Positions 10,201 to 21,500 of a stretch of DNA of 64,000 nt are shown here, piece by piece. The position numbers and the translations under genes are program-made. The notes under the pieces are model-generated. The model saw only the letters and a list, made by a program, of their open reading frames with translations. It ran no database searches and was not told where the DNA came from. This stretch comes from Chitinolyticbacter meiyuanensis (GTDB lineage: Bacteria; Pseudomonadota; Gammaproteobacteria; Burkholderiales; Chitinibacteraceae), in the NCBI RefSeq assembly GCF_008033135.1, contig NZ_CP041335.1, positions 1,303,925-1,367,924 on the forward strand, read 5' to 3'. Every line of letters begins with the position of its first letter. The first letter of the stretch is position 1.

Positions 10201-11404
10201 GAGCTTCAGCAAGGGCAGCGACCCGGCGCACGGCACGGTCACGGTCAACCCGGACGGCAGCTGGACCTACACGCCGAACGCCAATTACAACGGCAGCGAC
10301 AGCTTCACCGTCACGGTCAGTGACGGCCAGGGCGGCACCGACACCGTCACCGTCAACGTCGGCATCACCCCGGTGGCCGACCCGGCCGTGATTGGCGGCG
10401 ACGACCAAGGCGCCGTCACCGAAGACCTCGGCGTGGTCGCCGGCAAGCTCAGCGACACCGGCACGCTCACGGTGAGCGACCCGGATGCCGGGCAATCGAG
10501 CTTCAGCGCCGGTGCCGCCACCCCGGTGGGCGCCACCCTGGGTGGCCTCACCATCGATGCGGCCGGTCACTGGACCTACCAGGTCGACAACGCCGCCGTG
10601 CAATACCTCAAGGCCGGCGAGACCAAGACCGAACAGTTCACGGTGCAGAGCGCCGACGGCACCAGCCACGTCATCAGCGTGGTGATCACCGGCACCAACG
10701 ACGGCCCGGTGGCCAATGCCGACGTCGCCAGCACCGCCATCAACACCCCGCTCAGCAACATCGACGTGCTGGCCAACGACACCGACGTCGACGGCAACCC
10801 GCTGACGGTGACGAATGCCAGCCTGGTCGACCCCAGCAAGGGCACGGTCACGCTCAACCCGGACGGCACGCTCAACTTCGTGCCGGCCAGCAACGTCACC
10901 GGCCCGGTCAGCATCAGCTACCAGATCAAGGACAGCGAAGGCGCCACCGCCACTGGCACCTTGACGGTCAACGTCGGCGCCAACACCCCGCCGACCGGGG
11001 CCGACCAGACCGTCACGCTGCTGGAAGACGGCAGCCACGGCTTCAGCGCCGGCGACTTCGGCTTCAACGACAGCGATGTGGGTCAGACCTTCCAGGCGGT
11101 GCGGATCGACAGCCTGCCGGGTGCCGGCAGCCTGACGCTGAACGGCGTCCCGGTCAGCGCCAACCAGGTGATCAACGTCGCCGACCTTGGCAACCTGGTG
11201 TTCACGCCGGCCGCCAACGCCAACGGCGTGGGCTATGCCAGCTTCACCTTCAGCGTGCAGGACAGCGCGGGTGGGTTCGACACGGTGCCGAACACGGTGC
11301 GCTTCAACGTCACGGCGGTGAACGACGCACCGGTGCTGACCGACACCAACGGCAACCCGCTGGGCAACGACCTCAGCGTCACCACCCGGAAGACACCCCG
11401 GTGA
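4262..11404 (+). CDS. Giant LapA-type RTX adhesin, N-terminal part (frame broken at about 11385)
   Basis: This is the N-terminal 2,380 residues of a cell-surface adhesin secreted by LapBCE. Residues 1-150 form a retention module with a T-A-A-G motif at 113-116, the type of site cut by LapG proteases (P. fluorescens LapA is cut in the same context near residue 108). A Pro/Thr linker (about 175-195) follows, then tandem cadherin/VCBS-like domains rich in D-x-D-G-x-P and NDAPV motifs. Six 415-residue repeats begin at base 5099. In the sixth, the run CCCC found in the other five copies is CCC (11385-11387). The frame shifts and terminates at 11404 after a nonsense tail of about five residues. This product lacks the C-terminal secretion signal, so as written it should not be exported. 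Restoring one C joins it to the next frame. Confidence 0.9.
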   Translation: MATTPDHASIVRILGAAYVRDADGKLTALKPGDQLTEQQVLVTAADGSVVLLLPNGEQVTVGADRSVLIDGTLLGTAPADPVDAALAEVNAETAKVEQLLAQGGDLSTELDPTAAGLTAGGQESGHSFVRLMRIVESLDNDTFNFADVAQDQRPELFNDSGNVQAQGDVVTETPTPAPVPTPTPTPGNSAPDAQDVSVTTTEDTALNGQLTATDVDGDPLSFSKGSDPVHGTVTVNPNGSWTYTPNPDYNGNDSFTVVVSDGKGGTDTVTVNVGVTPVNDAPVLTDTNGNPLGNDLSVTTPEDTPVNGQLTATDVDGDPLSFSKGSDPAHGTVTVNPDGSWTYTPNANYNGSDSFTVTVSDGQGGTDTVTVNVGITPVADPAVIGGDDQGAVTEDLGVVAGKLSDTGTLTVSDPDAGQSSFSAGAATPVGATLGGLTIDAAGHWTYQVDNAAVQYLKAGETKTEQFTVQSADGTSHVISVVITGTNDGPVANADVASTAINTPLSNIDVLANDTDVDGNPLTVTNASLVDPSKGTVTLNPDGTLNFVPASNVTGPVSISYQIKDSEGATATGTLTVNVGANTPPTGADQTVTLLEDGSHGFSAGDFGFNDSDVGQTFQAVRIDSLPGAGSLTLNGVPVSANQVINVADLGNLVFTPAANANGVGYASFTFSVQDSAGGFDTVPNTVRFNVTAVNDAPVLTDTNGNPLGNDLSVTTPEDTPVNGQLTATDVDGDPLSFSKGSDPAHGTVTVNPDGSWTYTPNANYNGSDSFTVTVSDGQGGTDTVTVNVGITPVADPAVIGGDDQGAVTEDLGVVAGKLSDTGTLTVSDPDAGQSSFSAGAATPVGATLGGLTIDAAGHWTYQVDNAAVQYLKAGETKTEQFTVQSADGTSHVISVVITGTNDGPVANADVASTAINTPLSNIDVLANDTDVDGNPLTVTNASLVDPSKGTVTLNPDGTLNFVPASNVTGPVSISYQIKDSEGATATGTLTVNVGANTPPTGADQTVTLLEDGSHGFSAGDFGFNDSDVGQTFQAVRIDSLPGAGSLTLNGVPVSANQVINVADLGNLVFTPAANANGVGYASFTFSVQDSAGGFDTVPNTVRFNVTAVNDAPVLTDTNGNPLGNDLSVTTPEDTPVNGQLTATDVDGDPLSFSKGSDPAHGTVTVNPDGSWTYTPNANYNGSDSFTVTVSDGQGGTDTVTVNVGITPVADPAVIGGDDQGAVTEDLGVVAGKLSDTGTLTVSDPDAGQSSFSAGAATPVGATLGGLTIDAAGHWTYQVDNAAVQYLKAGETKTEQFTVQSADGTSHVISVVITGTNDGPVANADVASTAINTPLSNIDVLANDTDVDGNPLTVTNASLVDPSKGTVTLNPDGTLNFVPASNVTGPVSISYQIKDSEGATATGTLTVNVGANTPPTGADQTVTLLEDGSHGFSAGDFGFNDSDVGQTFQAVRIDSLPGAGSLTLNGVPVSANQVINVADLGNLVFTPAANANGVGYASFTFSVQDSAGGFDTVPNTVRFNVTAVNDAPVLTDTNGNPLGNDLSVTTPEDTPVNGQLTATDVDGDPLSFSKGSDPAHGTVTVNPDGSWTYTPNANYNGSDSFTVTVSDGQGGTDTVTVNVGITPVADPAVIGGDDQGAVTEDLGVVAGKLSDTGTLTVSDPDAGQSSFSAGAATPVGATLGGLTIDAAGHWTYQVDNAAVQYLKAGETKTEQFTVQSADGTSHVISVVITGTNDGPVANADVASTAINTPLSNIDVLANDTDVDGNPLTVTNASLVDPSKGTVTLNPDGTLNFVPASNVTGPVSISYQIKDSEGATATGTLTVNVGANTPPTGADQTVTLLEDGSHGFSAGDFGFNDSDVGQTFQAVRIDSLPGAGSLTLNGVPVSANQVINVADLGNLVFTPAANANGVGYASFTFSVQDSAGGFDTVPNTVRFNVTAVNDAPVLTDTNGNPLGNDLSVTTPEDTPVNGQLTATDVDGDPLSFSKGSDPAHGTVTVNPDGSWTYTPNANYNGSDSFTVTVSDGQGGTDTVTVNVGITPVADPAVIGGDDQGAVTEDLGVVAGKLSDTGTLTVSDPDAGQSSFSAGAATPVGATLGGLTIDAAGHWTYQVDNAAVQYLKAGETKTEQFTVQSADGTSHVISVVITGTNDGPVANADVASTAINTPLSNIDVLANDTDVDGNPLTVTNASLVDPSKGTVTLNPDGTLNFVPASNVTGPVSISYQIKDSEGATATGTLTVNVGANTPPTGADQTVTLLEDGSHGFSAGDFGFNDSDVGQTFQAVRIDSLPGAGSLTLNGVPVSANQVINVADLGNLVFTPAANANGVGYASFTFSVQDSAGGFDTVPNTVRFNVTAVNDAPVLTDTNGNPLGNDLSVTTRKTPR

Positions 11405-12567
11405 ACGGCCAGCTGACCGCCACCGACGTCGACGGCGACCCGCTGAGCTTCAGCAAGGGCAGCGACCCGGCGCACGGCACGGTCACGGTCAACCCGGACG
11501 GCAGCTGGACCTACACGCCGAACGCCAATTACAACGGCAGCGACAGCTTCACCGTCACGGTCAGTGACGGCCAGGGCGGCACCGACACCGTCACCGTCAA
11601 CGTCGGCATCACCCCGGTGGCCGACCCGGCCGTGATTGGCGGCGACGACCAAGGCGCCGTCACCGAAGACCTCGGCGTGGTCGCCGGCAAGCTCAGCGAC
11701 ACCGGCACGCTCACGGTGAGCGACCCGGATGCCGGGCAATCGAGCTTCAGCGCCGGTGCCGCCACCCCGGTGGGCGCCACCCTGGGTGGCCTCACCATCG
11801 ATGCGGCCGGTCACTGGACCTACCAGGTCGACAACGCCGCCGTGCAATACCTCAAGGCCGGCGAGACCAAGACCGAACAGTTCACGGTGCAGAGCGCCGA
11901 CGGCACCAGCCACGTCATCAGCGTGGTGATCACCGGCACCAACGACGGCCCGGTGGCCAATGCCGACGTCGCCAGCACCGCCATCAACACCCCGCTCAGC
12001 AACATCGACGTGCTGGCCAACGACACCGACGTCGACGGCAACCCGCTGACGGTGACGAATGCCAGCCTGGTCGACCCCAGCAAGGGCACGGTCACGCTCA
12101 ACCCGGACGGCACGCTCAACTTCGTGCCGGCCAGCAACGTCACCGGCCCGGTCAGCATCAGCTACCAGATCAAGGACAGCGAAGGCGCCACCGCCACTGG
12201 CACCTTGACGGTCAACGTCGGCGCCAACACCCCGCCGACCGGGGCCGACCAGACCGTCACGCTGCTGGAAGACGGCAGCCACGGCTTCAGCGCCGGCGAC
12301 TTCGGCTTCAACGACAGCGATGTGGGTCAGACCTTCCAGGCGGTGCGGATCGACAGCCTGCCGGGTGCCGGCAGCCTGACGCTGAACGGCGTCCCGGTCA
12401 GCGCCAACCAGGTGATCAACGTCGCCGACCTTGGCAACCTGGTGTTCACGCCGGCCGCCAACGCCAACGGCGTGGGCTATGCCAGCTTCACCTTCAGCGT
12501 GCAGGACAGCGCGGGTGGGTTCGACACGGTGCCGAACACGGTGCGCTTCAACGTCACGGCGGTGAAC
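5099..12567 (+). repeat. Six tandem 1,245-bp coding repeats
   Basis: Units start at 5099, 6344, 7589, 8834, 10079 and 11324. The period is exactly 1,245 bp (415 codons), except for the last unit at 1,244 bp. By eye the copies are identical at nucleotide level, including third positions, apart from the single missing C. Each unit encodes about four cadherin/VCBS-like domains. A diverged partial copy of the first domain precedes the array (about 4843-5098). Confidence 0.97.
11385..11387 (+). other. Frameshift site: CCCC reduced to CCC in repeat unit 6
   Basis: Units 1-5 read ACCACCCCGGAAGAC at this position, and unit 6 reads ACCACCCGGAAGAC. Unit 6 is 1,244 bp against 1,245 bp for the other five. 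The remainder of the unit and the following 10.5 kb stay open in the restored frame. Confidence 0.95.
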
Positions 12568-15500
12568 GACGCACCGATCGCCGCCCCGGACAGCAACACC
12601 ACCGCTGAAGACACCCCGCTGACGGTCACCGCCGCCAATGGCCTGCTGGCCAACGACAGCGATGTCGACGGCAACCCGCTGACGATCACCCAGTTCTCGG
12701 TCGCCAACGTGGCAGGGACCTTCACCGCCGGCCAGACCGCCACCATTGCCGGTGTCGGCAGCCTGACCATCAACGGCAACGGCAGCTACAGCTTCGTGCC
12801 GGCCGCCAACTACAACGGCCCGGTCCCGGTGGCGACCTACACCGTCTCGGACGGCACCACCACCGCGACCAGCACGCTGACGCTGAACGTCACCGCCGTG
12901 GCCGACCCGACCGTGACCGCCCCGGACACGCTGACGGTGGCCGAAGACTCTGGCACCAGCACCGGCAACGTCCTGAGCAACGACAGCGATCCGGATGGCC
13001 CGCTGTCGGTATCGCAGTTCGTGGTCTCGGGCACCACCTACACCATCGCCGCCGGAGGCAGCGCCACCGCCACGCTGGCTGGGGTCGGTACCCTGGTGAT
13101 GAACAGCAACGGCAGCTACAGCTTCACGCCGGCGACCAACTACAACGGCAGCGTGCCGCCAGTGACGTACACCGCCACCGACGGCACCAGCTCGGCCACC
13201 AACACGCTGACCATCAGCGTGACGGCGGTGGACGATCCGTCGGTGCTGGCCCCGGACAGCAAGACCGTGGCCGAGGACAACGTGGCCAGCGGCAACGTGC
13301 TGAGCAACGACAGCGACGTCGACAACGTCCTGAGCGTGGCCAGCTTCAGCGTGACCGGCGTGCCTGGCAGCTTCAGCGCGGGCCAGACCGCCACGCTCGC
13401 CGGGGTGGGCAGCTTCACCCTGGGCAGCAACGGTGACTACACCTTCACGCCGGTGGCGAACTGGAACGGCAACGTCCCGCAGGTCAACTACACCACCAAC
13501 ACCGGTTCGAGCAGCACGCTGAACATCACGGTGACGGCGGTGAACGATGCACCGATCGCCGCCCCGGACAGCAACACCACCGCTGAAGACACCCCGCTGA
13601 CGGTCACCGCCGCCAATGGCCTGCTGGCCAACGACAGCGATGTCGACGGCAACCCGCTGACGATCACCCAGTTCTCGGTCGCCAACGTGGCAGGGACCTT
13701 CACCGCCGGCCAGACCGCCACCATTGCCGGTGTCGGCAGCCTGACCATCAACGGCAACGGCAGCTACAGCTTCGTGCCGGCCGCCAACTACAACGGCCCG
13801 GTCCCGGTGGCGACCTACACCGTCTCGGACGGCACCACCACCGCGACCAGCACGCTGACGCTGAACGTCACCGCCGTGGCCGACCCGACCGTGACCGCCC
13901 CGGACACGCTGACGGTGGCCGAAGACTCTGGCACCAGCACCGGCAACGTCCTGAGCAACGACAGCGATCCGGATGGCCCGCTGTCGGTATCGCAGTTCGT
14001 GGTCTCGGGCACCACCTACACCATCGCCGCCGGAGGCAGCGCCACCGCCACGCTGGCTGGGGTCGGTACCCTGGTGATGAACAGCAACGGCAGCTACAGC
14101 TTCACGCCGGCGACCAACTACAACGGCAGCGTGCCGCCAGTGACGTACACCGCCACCGACGGCACCAGCTCGGCCACCAACACGCTGACCATCAGCGTGA
14201 CGGCGGTGGACGATCCGTCGGTGCTGGCCCCGGACAGCAAGACCGTGGCCGAGGACAACGTGGCCAGCGGCAACGTGCTGAGCAACGACAGCGACGTCGA
14301 CAACGTCCTGAGCGTGGCCAGCTTCAGCGTGACCGGCGTGCCTGGCAGCTTCAGCGCGGGCCAGACCGCCACGCTCGCCGGGGTGGGCAGCTTCACCCTG
14401 GGCAGCAACGGTGACTACACCTTCACGCCGGTGGCGAACTGGAACGGCAACGTCCCGCAGGTCAACTACACCACCAACACCGGTTCGAGCAGCACGCTGA
14501 ACATCACGGTGACGGCGGTGAACGATGCACCGATCGCCGCCCCGGACAGCAACACCACCGCTGAAGACACCCCGCTGACGGTCACCGCCGCCAATGGCCT
14601 GCTGGCCAACGACAGCGATGTCGACGGCAACCCGCTGACGATCACCCAGTTCTCGGTCGCCAACGTGGCAGGGACCTTCACCGCCGGCCAGACCGCCACC
14701 ATTGCCGGTGTCGGCAGCCTGACCATCAACGGCAACGGCAGCTACAGCTTCGTGCCGGCCGCCAACTACAACGGCCCGGTCCCGGTGGCGACCTACACCG
14801 TCTCGGACGGCACCACCACCGCGACCAGCACGCTGACGCTGAACGTCACCGCCGTGGCCGACCCGACCGTGACCGCCCCGGACACGCTGACGGTGGCCGA
14901 AGACTCTGGCACCAGCACCGGCAACGTCCTGAGCAACGACAGCGATCCGGATGGCCCGCTGTCGGTATCGCAGTTCGTGGTCTCGGGCACCACCTACACC
15001 ATCGCCGCCGGCGGCAGCGCCACCGCCACGCTGGCTGGGGTCGGTACCCTGGTGATGAACAGCAACGGCAGCTACAGCTTCACGCCGGCGACCAACTACA
15101 ACGGCAGCGTGCCGCCAGTGACGTACACCGCCACCGACGGCACCAGCTCGGCCACCAACACGCTGACCATCAGCGTGACGGCGGTGGACGATCCGTCGGT
15201 GCTGGCCCCGGACAGCAAGACCGTGGCCGAGGACAACGTGGCCAGCGGCAACGTGCTGAGCAACGACAGCGACGTCGACAACGTCCTGAGCGTGGCCAGC
15301 TTCAGCGTGACCGGCGTGCCTGGCAGCTTCAGCGCGGGCCAGACCGCCACGCTCGCCGGGGTGGGCAGCTTCACCCTGGGCAGCAACGGTGACTACACCT
15401 TCACGCCGGTGGCGAACTGGAACGGCAACGTCCCGCAGGTCAACTACACCACCAACACCGGTTCGAGCAGCACGCTGAACATCACGGTGACGGCGGTGAA

Positions 15501-18500
15501 CGATGCACCGATCGCCGCCCCGGACAGCAACACCACCGCTGAAGACACCCCGCTGACGGTCACCGCCGCCAATGGCCTGCTGGCCAACGACAGCGATGTC
15601 GACGGCAACCCGCTGACGATCACCCAGTTCTCGGTCGCCAACGTGGCAGGGACCTTCACCGCCGGCCAGACCGCCACCATTGCCGGTGTCGGCAGCCTGA
15701 CCATCAACGGCAACGGCAGCTACAGCTTCGTGCCGGCCGCCAACTACAACGGCCCGGTCCCGGTGGCGACCTACACCGTCTCGGACGGCACCACCACCGC
15801 GACCAGCACGCTGACGCTGAACGTCACCGCCGTGGCCGACCCGACCGTGACCGCCCCGGACACGCTGACGGTGGCCGAAGACTCTGGCACCAGCACCGGC
15901 AACGTCCTGAGCAACGACAGCGATCCGGATGGCCCGCTGTCGGTATCGCAGTTCGTGGTCTCGGGCACCACCTACACCATCGCCGCCGGAGGCAGCGCCA
16001 CCGCCACGCTGGCTGGGGTCGGTACCCTGGTGATGAACAGCAACGGCAGCTACAGCTTCACGCCGGCGACCAACTACAACGGCAGCGTGCCGCCAGTGAC
16101 GTACACCGCCACCGACGGCACCAGCTCGGCCACCAACACGCTGACCATCAGCGTGACGGCGGTGGACGATCCGTCGGTGCTGGCCCCGGACAGCAAGACC
16201 GTGGCCGAGGACAACGTGGCCAGCGGCAACGTGCTGAGCAACGACAGCGACGTCGACAACGTCCTGAGCGTGGCCAGCTTCAGCGTGACCGGCGTGCCTG
16301 GCAGCTTCAGCGCGGGCCAGACCGCCACGCTCGCCGGGGTGGGCAGCTTCACCCTGGGCAGCAACGGTGACTACACCTTCACGCCGGTGGCGAACTGGAA
16401 CGGCAACGTCCCGCAGGTCAACTACACCACCAACACCGGTTCGAGCAGCACGCTGAACATCACGGTGACGGCAGTGAACGACGCGCCGGTACCGCAAGCC
16501 GTCACCGCGTCGGGTAACGAAGACACGGTTATTGCAGTCAACCTGAGCGGTACCGATGTCGATGGCACGGTGGCCAGCTTCAAGCTGACTGGCCTGCCGG
16601 CCAACGGCACGTTCTACAGCGACGCGGCGGCTACCAACCCGCTGACGCTGGCCAGCGTGATCAACGCCACCAGCAACGGCGCCACGATCTACTTCAAGCC
16701 GAACGCGGATTGGAATGGCACCAACAGCTTCCAGTACAGCGCCACCGACAACAACGGCCTGGTGTCGACCAGCAATGCGACTGGCACCATCACCGTCAAC
16801 TCGGTGAACGACGCCCCGGTGCCGCAAGCGGTTACCGCAAGTGGCAATGAAGACACCGTGATCGCCGTGGCGCTCAAGGGCACCGACGTCGACGGTACGG
16901 TGGCCAGCTTCAAGCTGACCGGCCTGCCGGCCAACGGCACGTTCTACAGCGACGCTGCCGCCACCAACCCGCTGACGCTGGCCAGCGTGATCAACGCCAC
17001 CAGCAACGGTGCAACGATCTACTTCAAGCCGAACGCGGACTGGAACGGCACCAACAGCTTCCAGTACAGCGCCACCGACAACAACGGCCTGGTGTCGACC
17101 AGCAACGCGACCGGCACGTTGACGGTGCTGCCGGTAAACGACGCCCCGGTTGCCGTGAACGATCCGGGCACTTTGAGTGGGTTGTCCGCGCAGTACTACG
17201 CCTACCACGAGGGTACCGACGGTGCGAACCTGACTTCGTTGACCATGGTGCGCAATTTCATTGCCGCCAATACCGCAGACGCGACCTTCGTGGCCAAGAG
17301 CTTCAACTACACGCTCGGTAATGGTGATCTGGGTGGCAATGGCAACTTGCAAACCTTCTTGGGTTCCGACTCGGCGTCGCTCAACGTTGATCCGGAAAAC
17401 AGCAGCGATGCCATCATCCGCATGGCCGGCACCGTGCAACTCGCCGCAGGGACCTACAACTTCAAAGTCACCGCTGATGATGGCTATATCATTCTGATCG
17501 ATGGCGTGATGGTGGCCCAGGTCAATGCCAATCAGTCGCCCACCGGCACTGTGCACCCGACCTTCACGGTGGCTGAAGGTGGTGCGCATACCATCGAGAT
17601 ACTGTACTGGGATCAAGGCGGTCAGGCGGTCTTCAAGCCGGAGCTCAGCAACAACGGGGGTACCAGCTATCAATCGCTGGGCAGCTACACGCTAGGGCAG
17701 GAACAACCGGCCTTCGTTACCACCGAGGACAACGCGCTCACGATCAGCCCGGCCGCGTTGCTTGGCAATGATAGTGATGTCGATGGCGATATCCTGACCA
17801 TTGTCTCGGTCCAGGCTGCCACTCACGGTTCGGTAGCGCTGGTAAACGGCAACGTGGTGTTCACGCCGGCCAGCAACTATTTCGGCCCGGCGTCGTTCAC
17901 CTATACGATTTCCGATGGGCACGGTGGCACCAGCACGGCCACCGTCAACCTGAACGTGACTTCGGTGAACGATGCCCCGGTACCGCAAGCTGTCACCGCG
18001 TCGGGTAATGAAGACACTGTCATTGCAGTCAACCTGAGCGGTACCGATGTCGACGGCACGGTGGCCAGCTTCAAACTGACTGGCCTGCCGGCCAACGGCA
18101 CGTTCTACAGTGATGCTGCCGCCACCAACCCGCTGACGCTGGCCAGCGTGATCAACGCCACCAGCAACGGCGCCACGATCTACTTCAAGCCGAACGCAGA
18201 TTGGAACGGCACCAACAGCTTCCAGTACAGCGCCACTGACAACAACGGTCTGGTATCGACCAGCAATGCGACTGGCACCATCACTGTCAACTCGGTGAAC
18301 GACGCACCGGTACCGCAAGCGGTGACCGCGACGGGTAATGAAGACACCGTGATCGCCGTGGCGCTCAAGGGCACCGACGTTGACGGCACGGTGGCCAGCT
18401 TCAAGCTGACCGGCCTGCCGGGCAACGGCACGTTCTACAGCGACGCTGCCGCTACCAACCCACTGACGCTGGCCAGCGTGATCAACGCCACCAGCAACGG

Positions 18501-21500
18501 CGCCACGATCTACTTCAAGCCGAACGCGGATTGGAATGGCACCAACAGCTTCCAGTACAGCGCCACCGACAACAACGGCCTGGTGTCGACCAGCAATGCG
18601 ACTGGCACCATCACCGTCAACTCGGTGAACGATGCGCCGGTACCACAGGCGGTGACTGCGACGGGCAACGAAGACACGGTGATCGCAGTCAACCTGAGTG
18701 GCACCGACGTCGATGGCACGGTGGCCAGCTTCAAGCTGACCGGCCTGCCGGGCAACGGCACGTTCTACAGCGACGCTGCCGCTACCAACCCACTGACGCT
18801 GGCCAGCGTGATCAACGCCACCAGCAACGGCGCCACGATCTACTTCAAGCCGAACGCGGATTGGAATGGCACCAACAGCTTCCAGTACAGCGCCACCGAC
18901 AACAACGGCCTGGTGTCGACCAGCAATGCGACTGGCACCATCACCGTCAATGCGGTGAATGACGCGCCGACCACTACCGGCGGTTCGGTCACCGGCACTG
19001 AAGACACGCCGCTGGTGCTGACCTGGAGCCAGTTCAACGCCAGCGATGTTGATACCCCGGCCAGCGGCCTTTCGGTGAAGATGATCGGCCTGCCGGCCGA
19101 TGGTACCGTGCAGTACAACAACGGCAGCAGCTGGGTCACCGTCACTGCCAACCAGCTAGTCAGCAAGGCGGACATCGATGCTGGCAAGCTGCGCTTCGTG
19201 CCCGATACCCATGAATCGGGCAGCAATGCCTACAGCACTACGGGTACCGGTGATCAGAAGTCCGACTACGCCAAGTTCACCTACCAGATCAGCGATGGCA
19301 GCGTCACCAGCAGCACCGCCACCATGACGGTGGACATCACGCCGGTGGCTGACAAACCGACGTTGACGCTCAATGCGCCGGCCGCCCAGACGGTGTTCAA
19401 CACCACCTGGGAATCGGTCGCCAACAGCGATGACAGCTCGGAGGGCGTCAACGCCACCACGCTGGAAGGGTGGACGTTGGTCACCACGCCCGACTCGTTC
19501 TCGGGCGGCCTCAACCGCTTTGAGGTGTGGTCGAGCGGTGACCAGATCAGCAACCAGGCTGGCACCATGATCACTGGCGTCGGCGCACCGGGCGGCAACG
19601 GCAACTGGCTGGAGCTGAACAACGCATCCTCCAACAGCCTGCCGCAGACGCTGGGCATTGAGCGCAGCGTCAGCACGGCGGTGGGGCAGGTCTACACCCT
19701 GTCGTTCGATTACGCCGGCCGCTCGGGCTACAGCACCGCCTACACGCAGATCGCCATCCTGGTCGACGGTGTGAAGGTGGCAACGTATTCGAGCACCAGC
19801 CCGCAAGGCGGCTTGAACTGGGAAGAGCTGAAGTACAGCTTCACCGGTGACGGCAACGCACACACCATCCGCATCATCACCGATGCGACAAGCTTCGACA
19901 GCTCGGGCCGTGGCGCGATGATCGACGACATCAAGATCGAGTCGAGCTCCGGCATCGTTGCGGGCAACGCCAGCGGCGGCAAGACGGAAGTAACGCTTGC
20001 CAACTACGTGAGCGGCCAACTGGTCGATACCGATGGCTCGGAAAGCCTGACCTATCGCTTTACCGGCCTGCCGACCGGCACCGTGATCACCACGTCCGGC
20101 AACAGCAGCGGCTACGTGATCAGCAACGGTGGCATCACCATCTCGGCCGCTGAGCTCGCGTCCGCCAAGCTGGTGCTGCCGAGCAGCTACACCAGCGGCA
20201 CACTCAATGTCGGCGTGTCGTCGATCGCGACCGAAGGCGCCAACGCCAGCAGCGACAGCACCAGTGGCACGCTGACGCTGAACGTGATGGCGACCGGCCT
20301 TTCCAAGACCACGGTGACCGATACCGGCTCGCCAGTGGCGGTGGCGGACAGCTACACCACGCCGGAAGACCAGAGCATCACCTTCAATCCGCTGTCCAAC
20401 GACACGTTGCGCGATGGCGCACGCATTGCCGGCTTCACCCAGCCAGCCAATGGCAGCCTCACGTTGAACGCGGACGGCACGCTCACCTACAACCCGCCGG
20501 CCAACTACAACGGCACGACCACGTTCAGCTACACACTGATTGATGGCAACGGCCAGAACAGCACGGCTACGGTTACGCTCAATGTCACGCCGGTGAATGA
20601 TGCGCCGGTGGTCGACAGCCACAGCATCACGGCCAAGGAAGGTGTGCCGACCGCACTGGCGATCGCTGCACCAACCGATGTCGATGGCGACAGGCTCACC
20701 GTCACCATCACCGGGTTGCCGACGCAGGGCACGGTGATGACCGAGGGCGGCACGGTGGTGCAGAACGGCCAGGTGATCTCGATCAACCAGTTGCAAAACC
20801 TGGTCTACGTCAGCCCGACCACCATCACGTCGACCACCAACGTGGGCAGCCTCAGCTACAGGGTCAATGACGGCACCACGAGCACCAACGGCGCCATCGC
20901 GATCACGGTGACCGACAACCCGAACGTGATCACCGGCCACGACGGCGTGGGCACCTACTACGTCGATGGGGCCGAGTCGGGTGCTGGCAATACCTTCTAC
21001 GTGGCGAGCTCGGCGTACAACGCTGGCAACGGCCAGCCGGCAGGGGGCTACGATCTGCGCACGGTGACGACCACCGGCAAGGAGCAGGTCATCTTTACCG
21101 GCGGCAGCAACGACCATGTGGAGGCCGGTGCCGGCAACGACATCATCTTCATGGGCGAAACGCAGAGCAACGACAACTCGGTGGCGCTGACCACCCAGGC
21201 GGAGATGTTCACCGGCTCGCGCAACATGTTCATGACCACGGCCGACAGCAACCTGCTCAACAGCAGCGACAAGCTGGTGCAGACCGTCGTCAACCAGATG
21301 CAGCCGGTGTCCGACCTTGCCAATGCCGGTAGCGGTGACGACGTGATCTACGGCCAGGGCGGTACCGATGCGCTGTACGGTGGTGCCGGTGATGACAAGC
21401 TGTATGGCGGCGATGGCATCGACGCGTTGCGTGGCGGCGCCGGCAACGACCTGATCGTGGGTGGTTCCGGTAGCGACCTGCTGCGTGGCGACATGGGCGA

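Noticed and set aside
11385..11387. Classical homopolymer phase-variation tract
   Set aside because: A run of 3-4 C is too short for usual slipped-strand phase variation. A switch is possible but not supported by tract length.
11401..11404. GTGA stop/start overlap at the adhesin break as translational coupling or programmed frameshift
   Set aside because: The same bases occur in all repeat units as CCG GTG AAC codons, so the overlap is coincidental. No slippery heptamer or downstream pseudoknot is evident; loss of one C explains the break.
4670..17673. Very long antisense open frames (about 2,122 and 2,146 codons) opposite the adhesin repeats
   Set aside because: They are mirror images of the repeat structure, have low-complexity Val/Gly/Arg/His composition with no domain, and arise from the codon bias and GC richness of the identical repeats. 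The sense frame has clear domains and a secretion signal.
5099..18960. CRISPR or other non-coding repeat array
   Set aside because: Repeats are hundreds of bases long, contiguous, exact multiples of three and in frame with an adhesin.
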